A stretch of 64,000 nucleotides of DNA from Streptosporangium canum (lineage in GTDB: Bacteria > Actinomycetota > Actinomycetes > Streptosporangiales > Streptosporangiaceae). Under the pieces are notes generated by a model, which was not told the origin of the DNA, ran no database searches, and saw nothing but the letters and a program-made list of their open reading frames with translations. Below, one piece after another: positions 1 through 8,749 of this stretch. The DNA lies in the NCBI RefSeq assembly GCF_900113865.1, contig NZ_FOQY01000003.1:62001-126000 (forward strand). The letters are read 5' to 3'. The position numbers were made by a program, and so were the translations under genes. Each line of letters starts with the position of its first letter. Position 1 is the stretch's first letter.

Positions 1-192
1 CCGCAGGAACTGCGTCCGGTACTGGACCAGGGCGTCGCCGTACACCGAGAAGTTGAACGTCTGGACGAACCCGTTCACCACGTCGCCCTCCTGGGTGGAG
101 ACCGAGGCCATGAAGACCATCGGCACCACCAGGAAGATCGCCAGCCAGAGACCGCCCGGCAGGATGAGCAGGTAGGGGGCGAGGCGTCTCAT
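1..192 (-). CDS. potB: Spermidine/putrescine ABC transporter permease (PotB-like), N-terminal fragment
   Basis: The gene runs off the left edge of the window; only the first 64 codons are present, beginning with ATG at 192. The visible N-terminus is a short basic stretch (MRRLAP) followed by a long hydrophobic first membrane segment, as in PotB/PotH-type permeases. It starts 6 nt after the potD stop, with a ccggag ribosome site lying inside the end of potD, so it is the fourth gene of the operon dehydrogenase-potA-potD-potB. A second permease (potC) is expected just outside the window. The assignment rests on position and the first membrane segment. Confidence 0.8.
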   Translation of the reverse strand, partial: MRRLAPYLLILPGGLWLAIFLVVPMVFMASVSTQEGDVVNGFVQTFNFSVYGDALVQYRTQFLR

Positions 193-198
193 CTCCGG

Positions 199-1440
199 TC
201 AGCCCTGGGTGACGGGTTGGAAGATGGACTCGAAGACCTTCTCCTCGGCCGTGGTCAGCGTCTGGTAGGAGCGCAGCTTGGCCATGTCGGTCTCGGAGGG
301 GAAGATCAGCGGGCTCTTGGCGATCTGCTCCAGCGAGGCCTTGTCGTCGCCCTTGGCCTTGGCGGCGTCGGCGAGGATCAGATCCTTGGTGGCGGGCACC
401 GGGGTGATGTAGTTGATGTACTCGACCAGCATGGTGGCGATCTTGGGCTGGTAGACGTAGTCCATCAGCATCAGGGCGTCCAGCGGGTTCTGCGCGGTCT
501 TGGGGATGCACATGTTGTCGGTCCAGATCGTGCCGCCCTCCTCGGGCACCACGAACTTGAGGTCCTTGCCCTCGGCGACCTGCTGGAAGATGTCACCCGA
601 CCAGGCCATCGTGATCCACACGTCGCCCCGGACGAGGGCGTCGACGTAGTCGTTCTCGTAGTACTTGCGCACGAGCCCCGCGTCGCGCTGCTCCTTGAGC
701 TTCTCCCCGGCCTTCCGCCAGTCGGCCTCGGTCGACTTGTCGGGGTCGATGCCCAGGGAGAACAGGCCGAAGTTGGCCACCTCCTGGGTGTCGAGCATCA
801 TGCCGACCTTGCCCTTGTACTTGGGGTTCCAGAGGTCCTGGATGCTCGTGACCCCGTCCACGTACTTGGGGTTGTAGGCGATGCCGGTCAGGCCGACGGT
901 CCACGGGATCGTGTGGGTGTTGTTCGGGTCCCAGGTCGGGTTCTTGACCTTCTGGGCCGCGTTGGCCGCGAAGTTCGGCAGCTTGGAGTGGTCCAGCGGG
1001 ACCAGGTAGCCCAGGGCGATGGCCTTGCTGAGCTGGAGGCCGTTCGTCAGGACCATCAGGTCGTAGCCGATGTCGTTGTCGGCGGCGAGCAGCGGCTGCA
1101 TCTTGCCGAAGAACGTGGTGTTGTCCTGGATGGCCTCCTGGTAGGTCACCTTGATGCCGGTGTCGGCGGTGAACATCTCCAGGGAGGGATACCTCTTGCC
1201 GTCCTTGTCGATGTAGAGGGGCCAGTTGGCGAAGCGCAGGAGGTCGTTCTTCTTCTGGGAGGCCCAGAAGTCGGCGACGGCGTCCACCTTGGGCGGCTCC
1301 ACCTTCTTGCCCTGGACGCCGCAGCCGGCGAGGGCCAGGCCCGCCGCGGACAGGCCGGCCAGGCGGAAGGCGTCACGACGGGTGATCGAGCGGCTCTGCG
1401 TCATACCCCGCAGGAAGGCCGGGTCATGTGAGTGGTGCAT
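199..1440 (-). CDS. potD: Polyamine ABC transporter substrate-binding lipoprotein (PotD-like), Tat signal
   Basis: Extracytoplasmic polyamine-binding protein of the PotD/PotF family, about 413 residues. The N-terminus carries a twin-arginine motif (SITRRDAF), a hydrophobic core and a lipobox (LAGC), so it should be exported folded by Tat and anchored as a lipoprotein. The start is uncertain. ATG at 1440 leaves an 8-nt gap to potA and keeps a HDPAFLRGMTQ-type leader that I recall from actinobacterial homologues; ATG at 1404 also gives a plausible signal peptide. A longer GTG/ATG-initiated form would overlap potA. The mature part shows typical binding-protein segments (FANWPLYID, YDLMVLTNG, MAWSGD). 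It probably delivers putrescine or spermidine to the permeases encoded downstream. Confidence 0.88.
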   Translation of the reverse strand: MHHSHDPAFLRGMTQSRSITRRDAFRLAGLSAAGLALAGCGVQGKKVEPPKVDAVADFWASQKKNDLLRFANWPLYIDKDGKRYPSLEMFTADTGIKVTYQEAIQDNTTFFGKMQPLLAADNDIGYDLMVLTNGLQLSKAIALGYLVPLDHSKLPNFAANAAQKVKNPTWDPNNTHTIPWTVGLTGIAYNPKYVDGVTSIQDLWNPKYKGKVGMMLDTQEVANFGLFSLGIDPDKSTEADWRKAGEKLKEQRDAGLVRKYYENDYVDALVRGDVWITMAWSGDIFQQVAEGKDLKFVVPEEGGTIWTDNMCIPKTAQNPLDALMLMDYVYQPKIATMLVEYINYITPVPATKDLILADAAKAKGDDKASLEQIAKSPLIFPSETDMAKLRSYQTLTTAEEKVFESIFQPVTQG

Positions 1441-1448
1441 GGCGGTAG

Positions 1449-2594
1449 TCAACTTCCGATCGCGTACGAGTGGCGCGGCTGCCACGACAACCAGACGGCG
1501 TCACCGCGTTCTGCCGTACTCGTGCTGTCAAGCGCGTTCTGCTGGAACACGGTGACCTCGGCACCGTCTGCCAGGCTCACCGCGTAACTGTTGTAAAGGC
1601 CCAAGTAGACCACTTCGGACACGATGCCCGGCACGACGCTGAGGTCACCCGCCGGCTCCTCGGTGGAAATGGTGATCTTCTCGGGGCGCACGGTGACCGC
1701 GAGCGGGTCCGCGACCCGGAAACCGTCCCCCGCCACCAGGACCCGGCCCTCCTGCCCCAGCTTCAGTACGGCGGAGCCGGAGACGATCCGGTCCACGGTG
1801 CCGCTGAGGAGGTTGGAGGTGCCGATGAAGCCCGCCACGAACGCGGTGGACGGGCTCTCGTAGATCTCGCGGGGCGAGGCGAGCTGCTCGACCAGGCCGT
1901 CGTTCATGACGGCGATGCGGTCGCTCATGGTGAGCGCCTCGCTCTGGTCGTGCGTGACGTAGACGAACGTGATGCCGACCTCGCGCTGGATCCGCTTGAG
2001 CTCGATCTGCATGGCCTGGCGGAGCTTGAGGTCCAGGGCGCCGAGGGGCTCGTCCAGCAGGAGCGCGCGGGGCTTGTTGACGAGGGCGCGGGCCAGGGCC
2101 ACCCGCTGCTGCTGGCCGCCGGACATCTCCCGGGGGCGGCGCTTCTCGCGGCCGGTGAGGGCCACGATCTCCAGCATCTCGCCGACGCGCCGCCTGATCT
2201 CGGCCTCGCCGATCTTCTTGCGCCTGAGACCGAAGGCGACGTTCTCCCAGACGTTCATGTGCGGGAACAGCGCGTAGGACTGGAAGACCATGTTCACGTC
2301 GCGCTTGTTGGGAGGGACGTCGGTGACGTCCTGGCCGTGCAGTCGCACCGTGCCGCGCGACGGATCCTCGAACCCGGCGATCATGCGCATCGTGGTGGTC
2401 TTGCCGCACCCGGAGGGCCCGAGGAGCGAGAAGAACTCGCCCTCTGTGATCGTCAGAGTCACTCCCTTTACCGCCTGGACGACTTCTCCGTGGGCGAGGT
2501 ACTCCTTGACGACTCCGTCGAGTTCGATGGCGGGCACCTGGGCGGAGGTGGAGGCGGCGGCTGCCGCCTCCGTACCCGCCTGGATATCGGTCAT
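1449..2594 (-). CDS. potA: Polyamine ABC transporter ATPase (PotA-like)
   Basis: Cytoplasmic ATPase of the importer, 381 residues, the usual PotA length. Walker A (GPSGCGKT) lies at residues 59-66. The protein continues with the Q-loop region (FQSYALFPH), signature motif (MSGGQQQ), Walker B (LLLDEP) and H-loop (VTHDQSEA), then a C-terminal TOBE domain (VRPEKI). An Ala/Ser-rich extension of about 20 residues precedes the ATPase domain. It sits between the aldehyde dehydrogenase gene (25 nt upstream) and potD, on one minus-strand operon. Compare the second PotA at 56070-57527, whose TOBE region is interrupted. Confidence 0.93.
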   Translation of the reverse strand: MTDIQAGTEAAAAASTSAQVPAIELDGVVKEYLAHGEVVQAVKGVTLTITEGEFFSLLGPSGCGKTTTMRMIAGFEDPSRGTVRLHGQDVTDVPPNKRDVNMVFQSYALFPHMNVWENVAFGLRRKKIGEAEIRRRVGEMLEIVALTGREKRRPREMSGGQQQRVALARALVNKPRALLLDEPLGALDLKLRQAMQIELKRIQREVGITFVYVTHDQSEALTMSDRIAVMNDGLVEQLASPREIYESPSTAFVAGFIGTSNLLSGTVDRIVSGSAVLKLGQEGRVLVAGDGFRVADPLAVTVRPEKITISTEEPAGDLSVVPGIVSEVVYLGLYNSYAVSLADGAEVTVFQQNALDSTSTAERGDAVWLSWQPRHSYAIGS

Positions 2595-2619
2595 ACCAGG
2601 CTTATCCCTCTGTTCGCGG

Positions 2620-4077
2620 CTATTCGCCGATGTAGTGCATTACATGCTTAACGCGGAGATAATCATGCAACCCGAAAACGGAAAGATCCTTGCCGTATCC
2701 GGAGTGCTTGAAGCCACCGTGCGGCATCTCGGAGACAAACGGGATATGCGTGTTGACCCATACGACGCCAAAGTCGAGACGCTTCGACATCCGCATGGCC
2801 CGGCCGTGGTCGGAGGTCCACACCGAGCTCGACAGGCCGTACCTGACGCCGTTGGCCTTGGCCACCGCGTCGGCCTCGTCGGAGAAGGTCTGGACGGTGA
2901 TGACGGGCCCGAAGACCTCGTTCTGCACCATCTCGTCGTCCTGCTGGAGGCCGTCGACGATGGTGGGAGCGAAGAAGTAGCCCTTGTCGCCGACCTGGTG
3001 GCCGCCGGTCAGGACCTTGGCGTGGCCGGGGACCCGGTCGAAGAAGGCCGCGACGCGGGCGAGCTGGCCGGCGTTGTTGAGCGGGCCGTACAGGGCGTCC
3101 TCGTTGGACAGGTCGCCGGTCACGGTGCCCGCGGCCGCCTCGGTGAGCGCGGCCACGAACTCGTCGTGGACGTCCTCGTGGACCAGCACGCGGCAGGCCG
3201 CGGTGCAGTCCTGGCCACCGTTGTAGAGACCGGCCGTGGCGATGGCCTCGGCGGCGGCCTTGAGGTCCTTGACGTCGTCGAAGACGACGACGGGGGCCTT
3301 GCCGCCCAGCTCCAGGTGGACCCGCTTGAGGTCCTCGGCCGCGGACTTGGCCACGGCCATACCCGCGCCGACCGAACCGGTGATCGCGACCATCTGCGCG
3401 GTCGGGTGGCCGACGACGAGGGCGCCGGTCTCGCGGTCGCCGACGACGACGTTGAAGACGCCCTTCGGCAGGATCTCCCCGAGGATCTCGGCCAGCTTGA
3501 CCGTGGAGACCGGGGTGGTGTCGGAGGGCTTGAGCACGATGGTGTTGCCCGCGGCGAGCGCGGGGGCGATCTTCCAGACCGCCATCATCATCGGGTAGTT
3601 CCAGGGCGTGACCTGGCCCACGACGCCGATCGGCTCGTGCCGGATGACGGAGGTGTGGTCGGCGAGGAACTCGCCCGACGTCGGGCCCTCCAGGGTGCGC
3701 GCGGCGCCCGCGAAGAAGCGGAAGTGGTCGGCGGCCACCGGAGTCTCGTCCTCGGCCATGCGGGCACGCGGCTTGCCGGTGTTGAGGCACTCGGCCTCGT
3801 TCAGCTCCTCGGCGCGGGCGTCGACGGCGTCGGCCACCTTGAGCAGCAGGTTGGCCCGCTCGCCCGGAGTGAGCTGACTCCACGACTCGAAGGCGGCGGC
3901 CGCGGCGGCGTAGGCTTCGTCGACGTCCTCCGGGCCGGAGATCGGCGCCTGAAGGTAGGCCTCTCCGGTACAGGGGTCGATGACATCGGAGAATCGGCCG
4001 CTCTTGGCGTCCACGAACTCACCATTGATGTAGTTGCGCAGACGGGTGGGCTCATGGTTCTCAACCGGGGTGGTCAA
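2620..4077 (-). CDS. patD: Gamma-aminobutyraldehyde dehydrogenase-type NAD-dependent aldehyde dehydrogenase
   Basis: NAD(P)-dependent aldehyde dehydrogenase, 485 residues, likely oxidising 4-aminobutanal from putrescine breakdown to GABA. Family signatures include the ELGGKAP glutamate region and the catalytic cysteine in GGQDCTAA; the GQDCTA form is typical of PuuC/YdcW-like enzymes. I place the start at TTG 4077 because a perfect aaggaggt ribosome site lies 5 nt upstream and the protein then begins MTTPVENHEP, directly before the conserved YINGEF segment. The frame stays open further upstream but into the divergent promoter region. It is the first gene of the potA-potD-potB operon and faces an Lrp-type regulator, an arrangement I associate with actinobacterial polyamine catabolism. 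Confidence 0.88.
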   Translation of the reverse strand: MTTPVENHEPTRLRNYINGEFVDAKSGRFSDVIDPCTGEAYLQAPISGPEDVDEAYAAAAAAFESWSQLTPGERANLLLKVADAVDARAEELNEAECLNTGKPRARMAEDETPVAADHFRFFAGAARTLEGPTSGEFLADHTSVIRHEPIGVVGQVTPWNYPMMMAVWKIAPALAAGNTIVLKPSDTTPVSTVKLAEILGEILPKGVFNVVVGDRETGALVVGHPTAQMVAITGSVGAGMAVAKSAAEDLKRVHLELGGKAPVVVFDDVKDLKAAAEAIATAGLYNGGQDCTAACRVLVHEDVHDEFVAALTEAAAGTVTGDLSNEDALYGPLNNAGQLARVAAFFDRVPGHAKVLTGGHQVGDKGYFFAPTIVDGLQQDDEMVQNEVFGPVITVQTFSDEADAVAKANGVRYGLSSSVWTSDHGRAMRMSKRLDFGVVWVNTHIPFVSEMPHGGFKHSGYGKDLSVFGLHDYLRVKHVMHYIGE

Positions 4078-4148
4078 CGTTGACCTCCTTGCACAGTGGG
4101 GCCGAGTTGTCGCGACTCTTACAGAGTAGGTGCCTCGCGACAAGGGAT

Positions 4149-4178
4149 TTCGTTGTGAAGATACCAAATTGCTACGAA
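4149..4178. promoter_or_regulatory. Possible Lrp-type operator in the divergent promoter region
   Basis: The 194-bp gap between the dehydrogenase and the Lrp gene is much more AT-rich than its surroundings. It contains the split inverted repeat ttcgt-N20-acgaa (4149-4153 and 4174-4178). Lrp/AsnC regulators commonly bind such imperfect palindromes next to their own gene. A TTGACA-like -35 box at 4184-4189 points to the regulator gene, but I could not match it with a good -10. Confidence 0.3.
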
Positions 4179-4271
4179 TTCGCTTGACAGAGACCCGAGA
4201 ACTGACACCATGTCGCATCGGAGCCGCAACATGACGGCAACAGCCCCGCAACACGACGCCAGGGAGCGCGG

Positions 4272-4766
4272 ATGACGACGCCGCCCAAGGTACGCCGCGA
4301 AAACGACGCCAGGCCAGGCCCCGTCGTCCTCGACGAGATCTCCAAGCAGATCGTCGAACAGTTGCAGGGCGACGGGCGCAAACCGTACGCCGCCATCGGG
4401 AAGGCCGTGGGCCTGTCCGAGGCCGCGGTCCGCCAGCGGGTCCAGCGCCTGCTCGACGCGGGAGTCATGCAGATCGTCGCGGTCACCGACCCGCTGACCC
4501 TGGGCTTCCCCCGCCAGGCCATGATCGGCATCAAGTGCGAGGGCGACCTGGAGGTCGTGGCCGACGAGCTGTCGGCCATCGCGGAGATCGACTATGTCGT
4601 CCTGACCGCCGGATCCCTCGACATCATGGTCGAGGTCGTCTGCGAGAGCGACCAGCACCTCCTGGAGATCCTCGGCAAGATCCGCGCCATCCCCACCGTG
4701 CGCGCGACGGAGACCTTCGTCTACCTCAAGCTCCACAAGCAGACCTACTCCTGGGGCACCCGCTAG
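4272..4766 (+). CDS. Lrp/AsnC family transcriptional regulator
   Basis: DNA-binding regulator of 164 residues. An N-terminal winged helix-turn-helix (KAVGLSEAAVRQRVQRLL, about residues 40-57) is followed by a RAM effector-binding domain. It is transcribed divergently from the aminobutyraldehyde dehydrogenase/pot operon, so it is the obvious candidate to sense a polyamine, GABA or an amino acid and control both directions. The ATG start has a gggag ribosome site. The first 17 or so residues are an uncharged or basic tail outside the usual fold. Confidence 0.88.
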   Translation: MTTPPKVRRENDARPGPVVLDEISKQIVEQLQGDGRKPYAAIGKAVGLSEAAVRQRVQRLLDAGVMQIVAVTDPLTLGFPRQAMIGIKCEGDLEVVADELSAIAEIDYVVLTAGSLDIMVEVVCESDQHLLEILGKIRAIPTVRATETFVYLKLHKQTYSWGTR

Positions 4767-4832
4767 CCCCGCGCGACGGCGGTCACGACGGCCTCGGCCC
4801 CTCCCCGCGGCCAGGGGCGCGGCCGCCCGGCG

Positions 4833-5738
4833 TCACCGGCCGAGGTGCGCCTCCAGGACGCCGGCGAGGTCGGTGAGGAACTCGTCCACCTCGCCGACGG
4901 CGTAGCCGGGCTTGAGGATCACCGTGGCGAACCTGGCGGCGCGCACGTCGCCGGGGGTGACGGGCTGGTCGGTGGTGCCGCGCAGGGTGGCGACGACCCG
5001 GTCGAGGAAGGCGTCCACCTGGTCCTCGTTGTAGCCCATGCCCAGCCGTCCGGCCCGGAAGGCGGCCCGCTCGACCATGGCCGCGTGCTCCTCGAACGCC
5101 GCGAGCGTCTCCTCGGACTCCGTGTACTCCGCGTATTCCTCAGCCGCGGGCGGGAGGTCACCGGCCTCCTCAGCCGCGGGCTGGAGGTCACCGGCCCGCG
5201 CCCCCTCACCTGTGGGCCGAGGATCGGCTACGGACGGGGAGCCATCGGCAGGCCCATAGGACTCATCCGCCCACCCGTTCTCACCAGCGGACACACGAGG
5301 CTCATCGCCCCATCCGCTCCCCCCTGCGGGCGCATGAGGCTCAGCACTCCACCCGCTCTCCCCGGCGGACACACGGGGCTCACCAGCCCTGACGCCCCCT
5401 CCGGCGGACGCATGGGGCTCTGCGGACCCCGCACCCTCCTCGGCGGGCGCGGGCGGTCGCTCTCGCCTCGGCCGCGGGCGAGGCGGCACCCGTCTGTGGC
5501 TCTCGGCCGGCCGGGTCTCGACCGCCACGATGAAGGCCTCCAGCGCGAAGTCCACGGCCATCTCGTGGTAGCCGCCGAGTTTCGTACGGAACCGGGCGTC
5601 GCGGATCTCGTCAGCGGTGATCGGCTCCCCCTCCAGGGAACCCCGGCCGAGGGTGCCCTCGATCCGACGGATCAGGGCATCGACCTGGTCGGGGTCATAT
5701 CCGGCACGCACTCCCAGCACCCGTGGAAAACGATTCAA
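4833..5738 (-). CDS. DivIVA-domain protein with degenerate Gly/Ser repeats
   Basis: Roughly 301 residues. Three DivIVA-like helical segments are recognisable: GYDPDQVDALI near the N-terminus, GYNEDQVDAFLDRV in the C-terminal third, and GYAVGEVDEFL at the end. Between them is a low-complexity linker made of about 14-15-residue degenerate units (SAGESGW, APAGGSGW, SAGENGW and so on). I chose TTG at 5738 because it has a gaaggg ribosome site 8 nt upstream and yields an MNRFPRVLG start seen in related proteins; GTG at 5789 in the same frame lacks one. It is probably peripheral to the cell pole or septum, but these multi-segment actinobacterial proteins have no settled function. It converges with the Lrp gene. 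Confidence 0.75.
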   Translation of the reverse strand: MNRFPRVLGVRAGYDPDQVDALIRRIEGTLGRGSLEGEPITADEIRDARFRTKLGGYHEMAVDFALEAFIVAVETRPAESHRRVPPRPRPRRERPPAPAEEGAGSAEPHASAGGGVRAGEPRVSAGESGWSAEPHAPAGGSGWGDEPRVSAGENGWADESYGPADGSPSVADPRPTGEGARAGDLQPAAEEAGDLPPAAEEYAEYTESEETLAAFEEHAAMVERAAFRAGRLGMGYNEDQVDAFLDRVVATLRGTTDQPVTPGDVRAARFATVILKPGYAVGEVDEFLTDLAGVLEAHLGR

Positions 5739-5827
5739 CCCCGGATCCCTTCTCGTCCCGTTTTCAGTGTCCCCATTCTGATCGGACACGGCCGGTAAAG
5801 CGAGTGATCGCGATAGGGTGACGACCT

Positions 5828-6534
5828 ATGCGGCTTTCCCAGGTGTCTTTCCGATACTCACGCCGCGGCCCCTGGATCCTGCGGGACGTCGAGCTCATGC
5901 TCCGTCCGGGTTCCGTCATCGAGGTCACCGGCCGCAACGGCGCGGGCAAGTCCACCCTGCTGCGCCTGCTCGCCGGGATCATCCCCCCGTCCCGGGGCAC
6001 GGTCACCGACCGGCCCCGCGTCGTCGGCTACGCCCCCGATGTCTTCCCCGTGGACCAGCCGTTCACCGTCACCGACTACCTGACCCACATGACCAGGGTC
6101 CGGCGCGCCTCCCCCACCGCAGCCGACGAGCTGGCCGTACGGCTGAACGCCACCCACCTGATGGACCAGCCGGTCGGCGACCTGTCCAAGGGCAGCGCCC
6201 AGAAGGTCGGGCTGATCCAGTCGCTGCTGGCCCCACCCGGCCTGCTGATCCTGGACGAGCCCTTCGCCGGGCTGGACGAGCAGACCCGCATCGAGCTCCC
6301 CGTCATCATCGGCGAGATCGCCGCGGGCGGCGGGACGGTCGTGGTCAGCGACCACCAGAACCAGCTCCAGAACTTCCCCGGAGCCGACCACTGGCTGGTC
6401 GCCGCCGGCGCGGTCACCGCCCAGACCGGCGAGCGTCCGCGACAGGCGGTCATCGAGGTGCTCGTGGACGCCGCCGAGGCCGACGAGGTCGAACAGAAAC
6501 TCCGCGCCGACGGCTACACCACCAGGCGGGCCTC

Positions 6535-6538
<4 letters not shown>
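5828..6538 (+). CDS. ABC transporter ATP-binding protein
   Basis: Cytoplasmic ABC ATPase of 236 residues. Walker A is GRNGAGKST at about 36-44, the signature motif is degenerate (LSKGS), Walker B is LLILDEP, and the H-loop is SDHQ. The family and the lack of a binding-protein gene suggest an exporter or a multidrug/bacteriocin-type transporter rather than an importer. The ATG has an agggtga ribosome site. The matching membrane gene lies 156 nt downstream. Substrate unknown. Confidence 0.85.
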
Positions 6539-6648
<110 letters not shown>

Positions 6649-6694
6649 TCTCCCCGCGGCGCACCGGCACGCGGCACATGCCCGGGAGGGGCCG

Positions 6695-7366
6695 ATGACC
6701 GCCCTCGTCCGCTTCAAGCTGGCCGCCTACGCCCGGTCGCACCGGCTTTTCCAGCCGCTGATCGGGCTGTTCGCGATGCTGGCCGTCTTCTACTCCTCGG
6801 CGGTCCCGCCGGGCAGCGAGCTGTCCTCCTATGCCGACTCGGCCGGGCTGCTCGTCGTCGTCTTCGCCTGGGCCGCCCGGGGACTGCTCGACACCGAGCC
6901 GGCGACGCAGCGGCTGATCTCTATGACGGCGGCCGGCAGGCCCGGCCGGGAGGTCTGCGCCGGGCTGCTCGCCGCGCTCGCCGTCAACCTCGGGATGGCG
7001 ACGATCGCGATCGTGCTGCCGCTGGGCATCGGCTTCGCCGCCGTGCCGTCCCCCGGCGACCTGGCACAGGGCATCGCGCTGCACCTGCTCGGTCTGATCG
7101 CCGGGACGGCGCTGGGCACGCTGACCAGCAGGCCGATCCTGCCCTCCCCCGCCGTCTCGATGCTGGTCCTGTTCGGCGGCTACCTGGCCCTGCTGCTGAT
7201 CAGCCTCACCCCGGTGGGCCGTTTCACGGTGCCGATCATGCCGTGGATGCGCGCGGCGAACGACGGCGCGCTCGGCGAGGCCCTGCCCACGCTCGCCGCC
7301 GCGACGCTCTTCTGGAGCGTCGCCGGAGTGGCCGCCTACGTACGGCTGCGCCGTACCCGCCCCTGA
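6695..7366 (+). CDS. ABC transporter membrane protein
   Basis: Integral membrane protein of 223 residues with about six hydrophobic segments (for example LIGLFAMLAVFYSS and MLVLFGGYLALLLISL) and no soluble domain, as expected for a small ABC-2-like permease. ATG 6695 has a gggagggg ribosome site. It is co-directional with the ATPase gene at 5828-6538 and almost certainly forms one transporter with it. I could not assign it to a named subfamily. Confidence 0.72.
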   Translation: MTALVRFKLAAYARSHRLFQPLIGLFAMLAVFYSSAVPPGSELSSYADSAGLLVVVFAWAARGLLDTEPATQRLISMTAAGRPGREVCAGLLAALAVNLGMATIAIVLPLGIGFAAVPSPGDLAQGIALHLLGLIAGTALGTLTSRPILPSPAVSMLVLFGGYLALLLISLTPVGRFTVPIMPWMRAANDGALGEALPTLAAATLFWSVAGVAAYVRLRRTRP

Positions 7367-7473
7367 ACGGCCGGGCATCGGCCGAGCCGGTGCCCGGGGG
7401 CCGTCCGTCCGGGACGGCCTGAGGCCCCGCCGCCCGCTTCCGAGAACTTCGACGAGGGAACGGCCGGCCCCGG

Positions 7474-7594
7474 CGTGTCCCCGGACCTCGCATGATCAAT
7501 ATGTCTCCGCACCGATGGTCAGCGGCGAGACGTGACGATTTAATACCTTTGATTCTGGTGCATCAAAAGCGGCATGTGGGGGTGGGGGCTGACC
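7474..7594 (+). promoter_or_regulatory. Conserved leader, copy 1, with hairpin
   Basis: About 105 bp here match 8750-8856, including the AT-rich stretch gatttaatacctttgattc (7537 onward), which probably contains the promoter. A stem can form between 7503-7510 and 7522-7531 (gtctc/gagac plus cgc/gcg with a 2-nt bulge). The equivalent stem in copy 2 has different bases but still pairs. After gcatgtg the homology jumps directly to gggctgacc before the ATG, which marks the deletion of two genes. Confidence 0.5.
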
Positions 7595-8677
7595 ATGACG
7601 GCGGGGCTTGATTCGATCGGTTTCGGTGTGCTGGGCGTTCCGCTGCCGCCGGACACCACCGAGCTTGAGCGGCAGGCCGGCGTGCTGGAGTCGGCGGCGG
7701 GCTCGCGGAGATCGCTCGGTGACGACGGCGCCCGCGCCCACCGGCTCGGCGCGGGGAACGCCGGCATCGCCAATGACGCGCTGGACGAGCACGTGACGGG
7801 AAAAGCCGGCCTGCTGTCACGGACCACCGCTCAGACGCAGCACGTCTCGGTGGCGGCGAGCGTTTCACAGATCGCGACGACCGTGGTCAAGTGGGCCGGA
7901 GGACTGCTCGCCGGACTGGCCGGACTCGCCGGGCTCGCCGCTCTCACCCCGCAGGGACGGGCGATGCTGGTGCTGCGGCTGCGGCCGTTCGCTCACCGGG
8001 TGCAGGGGTGGATCCGGGCCGCCATGCAGTCCGTCGGCCGGCTCTTCACCCGCCTGGCGGACCTGGTGCGCGGAACGACGGCCAGGCAGCGGATCGGCCA
8101 GCAGCTGACAGCGGAACAACGACTGATGTCCGCACAGTGGCAGCGCACCGTGGCGGAGCGCACCAGGGCCATACAGACCAAGGCCGTACGCGCCAGGATC
8201 TCGACGAACCAGGCCACTGCGAGCATGGGTAGGGCCGAAGGCCAGCTGAACAGCGCCGAATCGTCTCTGCGCAATGCCAGGAACACCGTCAACGCCAGGG
8301 CCGACGCCGCATACGCTCGCGGGGAGATCGACGCCGCCACCCGGGCACGGCTCCAGGCAGGCCGCGAGGGATGGGCCAACCACCCTTGGCTGGATGACCT
8401 GGACAGGATGCACCTCTCCCAGCAGGCGTCGCGGTTGGCGCAGGTCGAAGCACGGCTCGGCAGGCACCCGGCCACGCATCTGACCGACGCGCAACGCCAT
8501 GTGAACGAGGGGCTCGACATCGCCAGGCGGACCGGAGTGGATGCGTCCGATCTCCACAATCTGCAGCGTGAGGTGGCAGACCTGGCCTTCCGCCGTTCCG
8601 AACTGGTCGACAGGGCGTGGACCACCCGTATGGACATCAACGGCCCCTTCAAGATCCAGGACGTGTACCCGGTCTGA
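7595..8677 (+). CDS. Long cassette protein, paralogue A (possible type VII substrate or effector)
   Basis: 360 residues. About 100 residues of polar, helix-forming sequence (LERQAGVLESAAG, ALDEHV) precede one strongly hydrophobic Gly/Ala/Leu segment (GGLLAGLAGLAGLAAL). A long charged, probably coiled-coil region then runs to the C-terminus. No known catalytic motif is seen. The start (MTAGLDSIGF) is set by alignment with paralogue B, which begins identically at 9518. The first 190 or so residues are nearly identical to paralogue B; the last 170 are much more divergent. The architecture resembles WXG100/PPE-like or EspE/B-like secreted proteins and polymorphic-toxin N-termini. This copy lacks the two small partner genes. 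Confidence 0.65.
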   Translation: MTAGLDSIGFGVLGVPLPPDTTELERQAGVLESAAGSRRSLGDDGARAHRLGAGNAGIANDALDEHVTGKAGLLSRTTAQTQHVSVAASVSQIATTVVKWAGGLLAGLAGLAGLAALTPQGRAMLVLRLRPFAHRVQGWIRAAMQSVGRLFTRLADLVRGTTARQRIGQQLTAEQRLMSAQWQRTVAERTRAIQTKAVRARISTNQATASMGRAEGQLNSAESSLRNARNTVNARADAAYARGEIDAATRARLQAGREGWANHPWLDDLDRMHLSQQASRLAQVEARLGRHPATHLTDAQRHVNEGLDIARRTGVDASDLHNLQREVADLAFRRSELVDRAWTTRMDINGPFKIQDVYPV

Positions 8678-8749
8678 CGGCCATCCGTCGGGAAACGCTC
8701 GCCGGCGCCTTGGCCGGCGCGTCCTTCTCCGCACGGGTCAGGCCATCGG

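Noticed and set aside
2290..4083. 597-codon plus-strand frame across potA and the dehydrogenase gene
   Set aside because: Antisense to two well-supported genes; the protein shows no domains.
4078..4254. N-terminal extension of the dehydrogenase upstream of TTG 4077
   Set aside because: Residues are Arg/Ser/Cys-rich and unlike the family, and a perfect ribosome site precedes TTG 4077.
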